From: Phycisphaerae bacterium
GTDB lineage: Bacteria > Planctomycetota > Phycisphaerae > Sedimentisphaerales > Anaerobacaceae
Length of the DNA: 39,580 nucleotides
Assembly: GCA_030601745.1 (NCBI GenBank)
Contig: JAUWBI010000027.1
Coordinates: 1-39,580 of the forward strand
Direction of reading: 5' to 3'
The notes under the pieces are model-generated. The model saw only the letters and a list, made by a program, of their open reading frames with translations, searched no databases and was not told where the DNA came from. The position numbers were made by a program, and so were the translations under genes. Numbering within the stretch: the stretch's first letter is position 1; every line of letters starts with the position of its first letter. Shown in pieces: positions 30,494-38,014 of this stretch.

Positions 30494-31627
30494 ACTTTTC
30501 TCCTTAATTGCATTAATTGTTTTTACAGATTCATTTGCCGATATCTTATCGATAAGGCCCATCTTGACAGCCTTATCGGCTAACCATGATTGACCGGTGG
30601 CCCATTCTCGAACTTCCTTTTTCTCCCGCTTTCGACCAGCTGCCACACTGGCAACAAAATTATCAGCAATGCCATCGACAATTTTCTGGATCGACGCAAT
30701 CTGAGTCTCAGTTATCTCAACACCCGGAATACCCATGCCTTTATGTTCAGCAGAACGAATTAAATGGACTTTGAATCCCAGATCTTCGGCGCGTTTGGAA
30801 GAATCGAGATATACACAGAAAATCCCGATTGAGCCCACCTTACTATTAGCCTCCGCTTCGATATGACCGGCCTGTGAAGCCAGCCAGTAGGCGGCTGATG
30901 TTCCAATCTCATCCACTACTGCATTTACCGGTTTCTTTTCTCTGGCGGCCTTAATTATCTCAGAGGTTTCCAGCACACCGGGGACCGCACCGCCGGGCGA
31001 ATTGATTTGCAACAAAATATCTTTGACCTTGTCATTGGCCACCGCTTCGATTACCTGGCGGGCGATCTGGTCATAGCTGGTAGCCTCAATACCCCAGATA
31101 TCAAAAATTCTGGGTACCTCACGTAGCAAAACACCTTTGATTTCGATAACGGCCGTGGCGTTTCTTATGTGCAGTGTTTTAACGCGGCTTTGACCTTCGA
31201 TTGTAATATCATCAGGGATATAAACCTGTTGTTTGGCCAGCTGGCTGAACAGCCCCTGCAGGGCCCGCGGGTCCATCGCCCAGTACTCGGTCTCTAATTC
31301 GGCTATCAATGCGATAATATTGCTTTCGGCGTCGGACTTGTCTTTTTTCTTTTTGGCAGGTTCGAACCGTATATACTTGATGTTGTTATCTTTGAGCCAT
31401 TTTTTGGCCTTTTCTACCGACCAGTATTTTGTAGGAAACCGCAACGCCTGGGGAATAGGTTTGTCCGACGGTTTGTCTTTGCCTTTTAGCTTGCCCCAGA
31501 TAACGGCAATCGTTCTGGGTACCTTGATTTTGCCATAGATAATGCCATTATCTTTTCGGCGAAAAGTCTCAGGATTAAACTTTTTAGGGTCCTGTAATCG
31601 TGCGCTATGCTCATTCGGATAAGGCAT
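30020..31627 (-). CDS. prohead protease, S49 (SppA/ClpP-like), with scaffold tail
   Basis: 535 residues. Residues 1-90 are an extra N-terminal domain (SARLQDPKKFNPETFRRK...VEKAKKWLKDNNIKYIRFEPA). Residues 155-340 are the S49 peptidase with LLQINSPGGAVPG, nucleophile S244 in DEIGTSAAYW and base K296 in SAEHKG, 52 residues apart. Residues from about 379 are a charged helical scaffold. It would cut the scaffold inside the procapsid. The stop lies 78 bp before the decoration gene. Lambda C has the same plan. Confidence 0.9.
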   Translation of the reverse strand: MPYPNEHSARLQDPKKFNPETFRRKDNGIIYGKIKVPRTIAVIWGKLKGKDKPSDKPIPQALRFPTKYWSVEKAKKWLKDNNIKYIRFEPAKKKKDKSDAESNIIALIAELETEYWAMDPRALQGLFSQLAKQQVYIPDDITIEGQSRVKTLHIRNATAVIEIKGVLLREVPRIFDIWGIEATSYDQIARQVIEAVANDKVKDILLQINSPGGAVPGVLETSEIIKAAREKKPVNAVVDEIGTSAAYWLASQAGHIEAEANSKVGSIGIFCVYLDSSKRAEDLGFKVHLIRSAEHKGMGIPGVEITETQIASIQKIVDGIADNFVASVAAGRKREKKEVREWATGQSWLADKAVKMGLIDKISANESVKTINAIKEKSMDSEEEKINAQAEVNKLTEDVQGEERKRMTELRSAFPGDLDFALQAYEKGLTVDQAKAEHYDILQEQIKEAIEAEKKAAEEKKGQQNAGAKAIATEGSDGEAQGDFMLEVRKLVSEDKAKTLTEAMRKVQRQNPELHEAFKAKSEVVGKAGYAELVA

Positions 31628-31629
31628 CG

Positions 31630-33120
31630 TTAATCCTCTTCCTCTTTCTCTTTCTCTTGCTCTTGTGGTTTCTCCTGCTCATCCTTGCCGGTTGGTACCT
31701 TCAGACCTGCAAAGATTTGCCAGGGCACTTCGACACCGGTATCCTCCTGGATTTTTTGGGCCTTCTTGATCGCTTCCCGCACTTCCTGCTCGCGGCGCTC
31801 TACAACTTCCGCTCTGTCTGTGTTAAGAGATTTACAAACCTGGCCATGGGTAATAAATGCATGCTCAACCTGCGTGGCATAGGCCTGGGCCTCTTTCAAC
31901 TGGTCAATCCAGGGAAATGTTTGTTTGATCCAGTCATATTTGATTTTATTTCGCCGGCCAAAAAGCTCCGACTCTTGCCAAGCCGACACCTTCCATTCAA
32001 ACAACGGTGAGTAAAAGAAATCTGCCAATTTAGCCTGCCAGAACAAAAACATCTGATAAGCCTGCTGCAAGACTGCCCGCGATTGGCTGTAATTACTTTT
32101 TGTCCAATCCAATAAAATAATTTCGAGTGGCAGGCCCAACGGCAGCCCCAAAAGTCTCAAAAACATTCTCAGCGATTCACCGAAATTCTTACCGGGGATA
32201 TTTCTTTCGATACCCTTGACCTCTTCACCGGGATTGCCGTGAAATAGCAAGGCGTAATCCAGCTCAGTCAATCTGGTGGCCAGATCACCTTCTAATTCAT
32301 CAGTTTTCTTATTGGGGTCTTCGCGACTCTCGATTTGGGCCAGCTCAGGTCCTTCTTGGCGCGTAATCGAAACTGCAAGCCGGGCAAGCAGCTGCCAGGC
32401 AATCGCCTCGCTGTCACATACATCGCTGATACGATGCAGCATGGGAAACGAGGCCTGTGATGCCGGCACTCCGCGAGTTTGACTTGGCCTTTCCGGATTG
32501 ACTAAATATAATACATTTTCCGCTTTTATTTTTTGACCTTTGCCGGTATCGATGTGATTGCTTTTCCAGGGACACAAGTTAAATTTCATCGGCCGGCCGT
32601 AATCATCTTTTTTGATGCCGTCAATATATGGGTTCCTGCCATCGAGCTGCTCGGCCTCGAATAACTGGATCACGGATTTGTCGGTCAATAGAGCTACGGT
32701 ATCACCGGTGACCATAACTTCACGGCAGATCATCCGGCCGACTTCGCCACCGGACAATAGATTGCGAATTTCAGGCTTCTTAAACCATGCCTTCCATAGC
32801 GCCTCGATTTTCTTATCGACACTGGGTGTCCCTGTATTGACCTGCAGCTCAAAGCCGTTTCCTACGATGTAAGCCACCGCCCGCTCAATCATTCCTTTGT
32901 AGATCGCATTGTTGCGCATAAAGTCGCGGCTCTGGGCGATTAATCTTTTGCGGTCCCGTTCATCATGACTGGAACCCGGGTATGAAATGTAACTGCGGCC
33001 TTCCCTGGTGGCTATCCTCGCCGAGCGATAGCCTAATGATCCGTAATAACCATGCTGGCCATCAAAAACGATAGGTCGTTTTGAAGAGGGAGATTTGGCT
33101 TTGGGCTTTCTTACACTCAC
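31630..33120 (-). CDS. portal protein (lambda family)
   Basis: 496 residues. RDFMRNNAIYKGMIERAVAY, IVGNGFELQ, REVMVTGDTVALL and LLGLPLGLPLEIILLDWTKSNYSQSRAVL are the lambda-family portal signatures. The C-terminus ends in a Glu/Lys-rich tail. Twelve copies would form the DNA channel. Its ATG overlaps the stop of the upstream small gene by 4 bp, and the protease follows 2 bp after its stop. Confidence 0.95.
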   Translation of the reverse strand: MSVRKPKAKSPSSKRPIVFDGQHGYYGSLGYRSARIATREGRSYISYPGSSHDERDRKRLIAQSRDFMRNNAIYKGMIERAVAYIVGNGFELQVNTGTPSVDKKIEALWKAWFKKPEIRNLLSGGEVGRMICREVMVTGDTVALLTDKSVIQLFEAEQLDGRNPYIDGIKKDDYGRPMKFNLCPWKSNHIDTGKGQKIKAENVLYLVNPERPSQTRGVPASQASFPMLHRISDVCDSEAIAWQLLARLAVSITRQEGPELAQIESREDPNKKTDELEGDLATRLTELDYALLFHGNPGEEVKGIERNIPGKNFGESLRMFLRLLGLPLGLPLEIILLDWTKSNYSQSRAVLQQAYQMFLFWQAKLADFFYSPLFEWKVSAWQESELFGRRNKIKYDWIKQTFPWIDQLKEAQAYATQVEHAFITHGQVCKSLNTDRAEVVERREQEVREAIKKAQKIQEDTGVEVPWQIFAGLKVPTGKDEQEKPQEQEKEKEEED

Positions 33121-33386
33121 GTCAGCATTCTCCCCCTGGTAAAGCTGCAGCGATTGACTGTGCTGCCTAATTTACCCACAACTGCTTCGAGCTTTTCTTT
33201 CTCCTGCTGCAGACTCTCGAAGTTGATATTTTGATCACCGGCAGCGATGACTTTTGGCCGAATGGCCAGAATGAAGCGGACAGCCTCTAAGGCATTTTGT
33301 GCCTTGGTAACTGAGCCCTCCCAGGCCAGATTGTTTTTATACTGATTGAGGGCATCTGTGATCGTGCTTGCGCTTGTAAGTGACAT
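33117..33386 (-). CDS. gpW-position head-tail connector-like protein
   Basis: 89 residues. TDALNQYKNNLAWEGSVTKA and AVRFILAIRPK resemble small connector proteins encoded just before portals; lambda W holds this place. A coiled-coil (residues 50-70) and basic end follow. Family call moderate. Confidence 0.55.
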   Translation of the reverse strand: MSLTSASTITDALNQYKNNLAWEGSVTKAQNALEAVRFILAIRPKVIAAGDQNINFESLQQEKEKLEAVVGKLGSTVNRCSFTRGRMLT

Positions 33387-33424
33387 CTACACCGCCAAAT
33401 TTCATTGCAAGTCGGCGGCAGAAA

Positions 33425-33462
33425 AAAAGCAGTCGGCAGATCATCCGCCGCCGACTGCTTTT
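33425..33462 (-). terminator. intrinsic terminator, leftward
   Basis: On the minus strand AAAAGCAGTCGGC pairs with GCCGACTGCTTTT around a 12-base loop, followed by a run of seven T. In the other direction only four T follow, so it is mainly leftward. A second segment beyond the T-run (33411-33419) could pair with part of the 5' arm, AGTCGGCGG with CCGCCGACT, giving an alternative fold. Confidence 0.75.
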
Positions 33463-33485
33463 CAAATATTCACTTATCCTCGGTT

Positions 33486-33514
33486 ATTTTTCTATTAAGA
33501 TATGACCCTGTCAA
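33486..33514 (-). promoter_or_regulatory. possible leftward promoter before the portal-side genes
   Basis: Minus strand TTGACA (33514-33509) and AAAAAT (33491-33486) with a 17-base spacer. The -35 is perfect, the -10 four of six. Its start point would lie about 33479, only some 17 nt before the terminator hairpin, so the terminator could act as an attenuator. Confidence 0.45.
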
Positions 33515-33530
33515 TCACCTTTTGAAAATT

Positions 33531-33549
33531 CTTACCAGAATCTGGTAAG
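33531..33549. promoter_or_regulatory. palindrome, operator- or terminator-like
   Basis: CTTACCAGAATCTGGTAAG is a perfect inverted repeat about one central base, followed on the plus strand by TTTTTTC. It may be a repressor site next to the promoter or a plus-strand terminator; no plus-strand gene needs one here. Confidence 0.55.
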
Positions 33550-33740
33550 TTTTTTCATTTCGCCCAAATATCATTATTTCTGCAATTTAAGCCCATATTC
33601 GCCCGATCAAGACCTCCAGGATGCCCTGTGTTCGATTTTTTCACCCTCCTGCCACCAGATATACCCTATTTTTCAGTCTTGCCCCTTCTGCGCAAATATC
33701 CGCTCAAATATGCGCAATTTTATTCTTTTCACTGAAAAGC

Positions 33741-34049
33741 TTAATGCCAGCCTGAATCTGTCGGCAATTGGGCGGTCGGGATCTCTTTAGCTATAAAGTC
33801 GGCAGCCAGATGCTTCAAGCCCGGCACCACATCGTTTGTATTATATTTATGCTGCAGCCAGTAATGCCGCAGATCATGCTGATCGTCCGGCTTGTCTTTT
33901 TTCTGACAGCTTATCGTTATAAAATACCGATCTGTCTCGAGCGCTTCAACCAGTTTCGCTGCCAGCTCCGGCTCCCATGTCAGTAGCACGGCCAGCCTCT
34001 TTACTTGGTCCTTTAACACCTGTTTCTTGCTTTTTTGTTTTATTCCCAT
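33741..34049 (-). CDS. hypothetical protein of the terminase region
   Basis: 102 residues starting MGIKQKSKKQVLKDQ, ATG at 34049 behind AAGG. The longer in-frame reading to 34244 would cross the zinc-ribbon gene and is rejected. The core WEPELAAKLVEALETDRYFITISC...DLRHYWLQHKYNTNDVV is not recognised. It overlaps the zinc-ribbon gene in another frame by about 100 bp, which is unusually deep for this genome; one of the two ends might be shorter. Confidence 0.6.
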   Translation of the reverse strand: MGIKQKSKKQVLKDQVKRLAVLLTWEPELAAKLVEALETDRYFITISCQKKDKPDDQHDLRHYWLQHKYNTNDVVPGLKHLAADFIAKEIPTAQLPTDSGWH

Positions 34050-34227
34050 CTTCATCCTTCTTCTTAACTGGAATACCTCTAACCTTATAGCGCTGCCGGC
34101 AAACCGCCCGCCGGCAGCGGCGATATTGAATCTTCCCATCCGTATGGTAAGCCTCGGTATCAACAGTCCCGCACCGGGGGCATTTACTCGGCGTTGGGAA
34201 AACATAGTTTCTCTTTTTTTTGGCCAT
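33946..34227 (-). CDS. zinc-ribbon protein next to terminase
   Basis: 93 residues. CPRCGTVDTEAYHTDGKIQY and RRCRRAVCRQRYKV form a zinc ribbon like those of transposase-related DNA-binding proteins, common beside phage terminases. The basic tail ends in a Gly-rich stretch. ATG at 34227 follows AAAGGGA, 14 bp after the large terminase stop. Confidence 0.7.
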   Translation of the reverse strand: MAKKKRNYVFPTPSKCPRCGTVDTEAYHTDGKIQYRRCRRAVCRQRYKVRGIPVKKKDEDGNKTKKQETGVKGPSKEAGRATDMGAGAGSETG

Positions 34228-34240
34228 CTTATGGTCCCTT

Positions 34241-36187
34241 TCAATATCTTGTTCTAATCGGCCGTTTCTTTATCGGCGTGCCGATCGGTTTAGTTTTCTC
34301 TGTTTTTTTCCCGGGATCCGCCAGCGTCCACAGCCCTGCAATCTCCGCCGCCGCCCGTGCGTAGACATCATCATCCCAGTAATGATTGGGCCGGCCTTCC
34401 TTTTTCACTACCCAGCCGATCCATCGTATCCGCTGACCTTTGCGTTGGATAATTTTATGCTCACTGGTCAAATGCTCCAGCACTTCATAAGGCGTCTCGG
34501 CGTGCAGATGACCATAGCCCGCACCTTCCTTGCTCGCTTCGAAGTATCCGCGATACAGGGCATCCTTATACGCAGTGACATTCAGATCATAGCGTTTCAA
34601 TCGACCACCGGCCGCCTTGCCCACCCTCCACATCTGCTTTTGCAGATAATCATCGCCCGCTACCGGGATAATCGGCGTTGCACCCGCGCATCGCACGCAG
34701 AAAGCATCGACCGTCTCGGTATTGAACATCCGGTCTATCGCACTAAGAGCAATTCGCATCCGCAATTCTTCATCTTCGAACAGTTCAAACCGCATCGTCA
34801 AATACGGGATCAGCTTTTCCAGGTTCTCAACCCGATCGGTCGGACCGGTTTCGATTCGTTCCTCGAAGATGCTCCAGTACTCGGCCAGGTATCCCCAGCC
34901 CAACACCCGCATATAAACATGGTCGAGCTGCACATCCAGACCGGCTGTGAGCATTTGCACACCAGCCGGCACCTTGCCCTTCGGACAGCTGCCGATATGT
35001 GTCTGCAAAGTATCAATCGCCGTCTCGGCCCGGGCCTCCCGCCACGGCCGGGCCAGTTGCGAATTCCAGAAATCCTTCAACGGCTGTATATTGCCCATCT
35101 GCTTTGCCTTCTGGGCCCGCACGAATTCCGCCGTCAGCGAAGCGATGGTCTCGACCATCGGATGCAGCATCAAGGCATGGATCCGGCCGCTGCGAAAGTT
35201 CGTCGATTTAATCTCACCTATCAATCGGCCGTTCGAATCCAGCTCGCAATCGCCGGGCACGTACTTACCCGCATAGGCCGCCTGCCACCGATCATCTTCT
35301 GTCCAGGGCTGTTTACATTTCGGACAAACGTAACGCGAATGCTTGCCCCTGCGATAGACCTGCTCATCGTAGAACTCTTTTTTTGCATTTCTATCGATCT
35401 TGACATTTTCCCAGACAATCTGGTGCCATTTATTACATTTCGGACAGGATATCCACCACTCACAGCAGTCCCCCCGGACCCATTCCTGGTCCGACATATC
35501 ATCGGCCGTCACCGGCGTTGTCATCCCCAGCAGCTTGCTTCTGCCCTTGAACCATCGCTGACGTTTACGCATCAATGAGATCGGGTCCGCCTCTTCACCG
35601 ACAAACGGTGGATATTTACCGGTCTCATCGGCGATGATGTAGCAGACAGGCTTATCAGCCAGAGCCTGTGGCGTCGTAGGCCAGCCGATATAGATAATCA
35701 TATGGTCCATCACCGTCTGTTTGCCTATGTAGATATTGCGCACCCGGCCGGCCACGTGTCGCATCAGATCATCATTAGCTGCAAACATTGGGCGAATTCT
35801 TGCCTCTACACGATTTTTGACATCATCTTTGCTCGGCATGATTAACAACGTTGGCCCGGGTGCACAATCTACCACGTATCCTACGAACCCGGTCCCAAGA
35901 GTTGTCTTACCGGATTGCGCACAGGCATAGATCCATACCTCTCGAGTCACCGTATCGCTGAGCCACTCGGCAATCTCAACAAAGTAAGGTGTATATTCTC
36001 TGCTCCAGGGCCCTTCAATAGCGCTGGTCCCACCCTCGAGGATATAGTTATCCTCCATCCAGTCGATAAAAGGCGGCCGCTGCCGCGGTCGAAGAATGTC
36101 CTGCTCTTCCTCCTGGATCTGCAGTAGTCGCCAGGTACTCTGCTCAGGCACCGCGGTAGCTTTAGTTTTTTCTATCGTTAATTTCAT
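34241..36187 (-). CDS. terminase large subunit (GpA family)
   Basis: 648 residues. Walker A is ACAQSGKTT (89-96 region), Walker B IIADE (184-188). CPKC pairs near residues 260 and 305 make a zinc-finger insert. GLDVQLDHVYMRVLGWG begins the nuclease part. It would pump DNA and cut at the packaging site with the small subunit. A 452-residue shadow frame on the plus strand is not a gene. Placed after the small subunit and a 67-residue protein. Confidence 0.95.
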   Translation of the reverse strand: MKLTIEKTKATAVPEQSTWRLLQIQEEEQDILRPRQRPPFIDWMEDNYILEGGTSAIEGPWSREYTPYFVEIAEWLSDTVTREVWIYACAQSGKTTLGTGFVGYVVDCAPGPTLLIMPSKDDVKNRVEARIRPMFAANDDLMRHVAGRVRNIYIGKQTVMDHMIIYIGWPTTPQALADKPVCYIIADETGKYPPFVGEEADPISLMRKRQRWFKGRSKLLGMTTPVTADDMSDQEWVRGDCCEWWISCPKCNKWHQIVWENVKIDRNAKKEFYDEQVYRRGKHSRYVCPKCKQPWTEDDRWQAAYAGKYVPGDCELDSNGRLIGEIKSTNFRSGRIHALMLHPMVETIASLTAEFVRAQKAKQMGNIQPLKDFWNSQLARPWREARAETAIDTLQTHIGSCPKGKVPAGVQMLTAGLDVQLDHVYMRVLGWGYLAEYWSIFEERIETGPTDRVENLEKLIPYLTMRFELFEDEELRMRIALSAIDRMFNTETVDAFCVRCAGATPIIPVAGDDYLQKQMWRVGKAAGGRLKRYDLNVTAYKDALYRGYFEASKEGAGYGHLHAETPYEVLEHLTSEHKIIQRKGQRIRWIGWVVKKEGRPNHYWDDDVYARAAAEIAGLWTLADPGKKTEKTKPIGTPIKKRPIRTRY

Positions 36188-36205
36188 TTTCAGTCAGGGT
36201 TCGCC

Positions 36206-36409
36206 TCATTTCAGAGCAAGCATCGCCTCTTCTATTGTTCCAATATCTAAACAATTTAACAGCCATATCACTTCTTCTTTCCCGAAACCTCCGCGCTCCC
36301 TTATTCTTTCATAAGATTGCTGATCTCCATATTCGTTTACATATCCCCGATAAACCAGTTTCGCCAGCCATTCAGGAATATCTTCACCGTCTTGTATTGG
36401 ATAACCCAT
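36206..36409 (-). CDS. small hypothetical protein between terminase subunits
   Basis: 67 residues from the ATG at 36409 (GGTGG at 8 bases); a GTG at 36421 is the alternative. Helical, acidic, with WLLNCLDIGTIEEAML near the end. It begins 1 bp after the small-subunit stop. Function unknown. Confidence 0.65.
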   Translation of the reverse strand: MGYPIQDGEDIPEWLAKLVYRGYVNEYGDQQSYERIRERGGFGKEEVIWLLNCLDIGTIEEAMLALK

Positions 36410-36410
36410 A

Positions 36411-37532
36411 TCATTCACCACCTTTTTGATTCACTTGACAAAGCTCCATGCATTCGGTCAATTTCTTGCCGGCCTCTTCTGACAAATACAGAAATTCCGG
36501 CACGGTGAGCCACTCTCTCTGGAGGTCCTCGAAGAACCGCCCTAATATGTTCTCAATATTATCGATTGTCTGGCTGTGGACAAGCCCTGCCAGTTCCCTT
36601 TGTTTGTATCGAAACGCCCCTATTATATTCTGCCATCGCCCGATCAGGCCGGCTATCACCTCTTCACGCTCGAGTAGCTGGTGCTGCCGAGCAGCTAAAT
36701 CTAACTGTTTTTCCTCGGCTTTCAAATCCCGCAATCTGTCGGCCGGCAGGATCTTGCCACCTTCTTTTCGTTTGACAAACCCGCTGTACCATCTGATCAC
36801 ATCGGCCAGGTTATATGTCTTATCACTGTTTCGCGGCATCCCTTGTTTATTAATCCAATCGTTGATAGTAATTTTCGTAACGCCGAACAAATCGACCAGC
36901 TCAATCTGCCGCATTCTGGCTGTATCGGCCCTGCCTTCCGGCGCGCCGGGATGTTTTTCCTCTTGCAGATAATTTTCAACCGCCCTGATTGCTACGTGAT
37001 TACCTTCACGCGCAGCTGCCAGAAGTGCCTCGCGGGCCTCGATGATCGTATTTAGCCTGGTCTGTTTCCATATATCGCTTACCTCGCTATCGCTGTCGAG
37101 CATATCCCGCAGGACTTCGCTGCTGGGCAGATTGAGCTTATGTGCAGCCTCGCTTACAGTTGATACCACACCGGCCAGGGCCTGCAAGTTACGAAGGAAC
37201 TGCCCGCGGTCCCAGGCCGCCTGGAGTTTAGGGTATTTCGGCAGAATCTGGCTGAGCAGCTTTTTGGTACCCGCGGCCGTATCTGCCGCAACTAAATTCT
37301 CATATTCGAATCCCATCCTGCGAACCTCCGCCTCATCGATGGGCAATCGCACCCGTTTGATTTTTTTGCTTTTTTTTTTGACCCGCTTCGAAGTCGTAGT
37401 AACTTTTTTCTTTCTCCGTGGCTTCGACGGCCTGGTCGACGGCCTGGTCGACGGCTTGGTCGATGGCTTAATCGACGGCAACTTGGCCTTTGCTGTCATC
37501 TTGCCGGCTGCCTGACGTTCGTATCTTTTCAA
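36411..37532 (-). CDS. terminase small subunit, unusual two-HTH form
   Basis: 373 residues from a TTG at 37532. Residues 1-65 are Lys/Arg/Ser/Thr/Pro-rich with a 12-bp DNA repeat. Residues 100-190 hold an HTH like those of other small terminases (VSEAAHKLNLPSSEVLRDM). Residues 205-245 are a gpNu1-like winged helix (RQIELVDLFGVTKITINDW...YNLADVIRWY), followed by a helical oligomerisation region (DLKAEEKQLDLAARQHQ). The TTG has no ribosome site; protein-like sequence continues in frame upstream, so the true start is probably further up, see the finding on 37533-37618. Confidence 0.8.
   Translation of the reverse strand: MKRYERQAAGKMTAKAKLPSIKPSTKPSTRPSTRPSKPRRKKKVTTTSKRVKKKSKKIKRVRLPIDEAEVRRMGFEYENLVAADTAAGTKKLLSQILPKYPKLQAAWDRGQFLRNLQALAGVVSTVSEAAHKLNLPSSEVLRDMLDSDSEVSDIWKQTRLNTIIEAREALLAAAREGNHVAIRAVENYLQEEKHPGAPEGRADTARMRQIELVDLFGVTKITINDWINKQGMPRNSDKTYNLADVIRWYSGFVKRKEGGKILPADRLRDLKAEEKQLDLAARQHQLLEREEVIAGLIGRWQNIIGAFRYKQRELAGLVHSQTIDNIENILGRFFEDLQREWLTVPEFLYLSEEAGKKLTECMELCQVNQKGGE
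37426..37473. repeat. 12-bp tandem repeat in the terminase small subunit N-terminus
   Basis: GACGGCCTGGTC twice, then GACGGCTTGGTC and GATGGCTTAATC, four units in register with the reading frame, encoding a (K/R)PST-type repeat. Confidence 0.85.
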
Positions 37533-37822
37533 CTCGATCAGCTCCGCCCTGGAAAGCGTCTTATTTTCCTGGACCTTCCGCAGCAGATGCAGATACTCTG
37601 TCTTTTGGCTATCTCCACTGTCGAAATCCCTGTCAAGTCACCCCTAACTTTCACCGATACTATTTTTGGGAATTTTACGATCTTGCCGGCGTGTTAAAAT
37701 CGGCTGCAGTTGTCCCTGCAGTTGAGGCGGTCAGTCCGATACTAACCGCCCGCGTCGGCATTATTTTTACTATAATTCTTCTTGTCTTTCCGCAATAACA
37801 ACAAATGCCGCTGCCTCTTCAC
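37533..37822. other. gap upstream of the terminase small gene
   Basis: The part 37533-37618 is probably coding but out of frame (see findings). Beyond it are a CTGCAG hairpin (37704-37721, spacer TTGTCC) and a GCGGT/ACCGC dyad near 37727-37749; no supported gene. A packaging site or operator is possible. Confidence 0.4.
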
Positions 37823-38014
37823 TCACTTTCTTTTCCGCTTTGGCCTTGTCACCAGTCCGATATTCGCAGCTGCTAACCGCTTTTTCAGAAAATCATTTTT
37901 TTCCATTATATTTACCATGATCCTATTATTAATCTTCTTGCTCTTTTCGTCTTCACGAAGCTCTGAGCCTTTTATAAGATACAAGTCGCACCATGGGATT
38001 TTACTCGTTTTCAT
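37823..38014 (-). CDS. small basic hypothetical protein
   Basis: 63 residues starting MKTSKIPWCDLYLIKGSEL, ending in RPKRKRK. The ATG at 38014 follows AAGG and abuts the stop of the methyltransferase gene. It ends at an A-rich stretch; in the -1 frame an 18-residue continuation (VSEEAAAFVVIAERQEEL) looks protein-like, so the real gene may be longer. Function unknown. Confidence 0.55.
   Translation of the reverse strand: MKTSKIPWCDLYLIKGSELREDEKSKKINNRIMVNIMEKNDFLKKRLAAANIGLVTRPKRKRK

Larger units (their letters stand above)
33463..33740. other. intergenic gap between terminase-side and portal-side genes
   Basis: Holds the promoter-like pair at 33486-33514 and a palindrome at 33531-33549. 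The remainder to 33740 is without supported genes. Confidence 0.6.

Noticed and set aside
34220-35578. 452-residue plus-strand open frame
   Set aside because: It is the antisense of the well-supported large terminase gene, has no ribosome site and reads as biased, low-quality protein.
37676-37761. 28-codon minus-strand frame starting MPTRAVSIGL
   Set aside because: No ribosome site and too short to support without other evidence.
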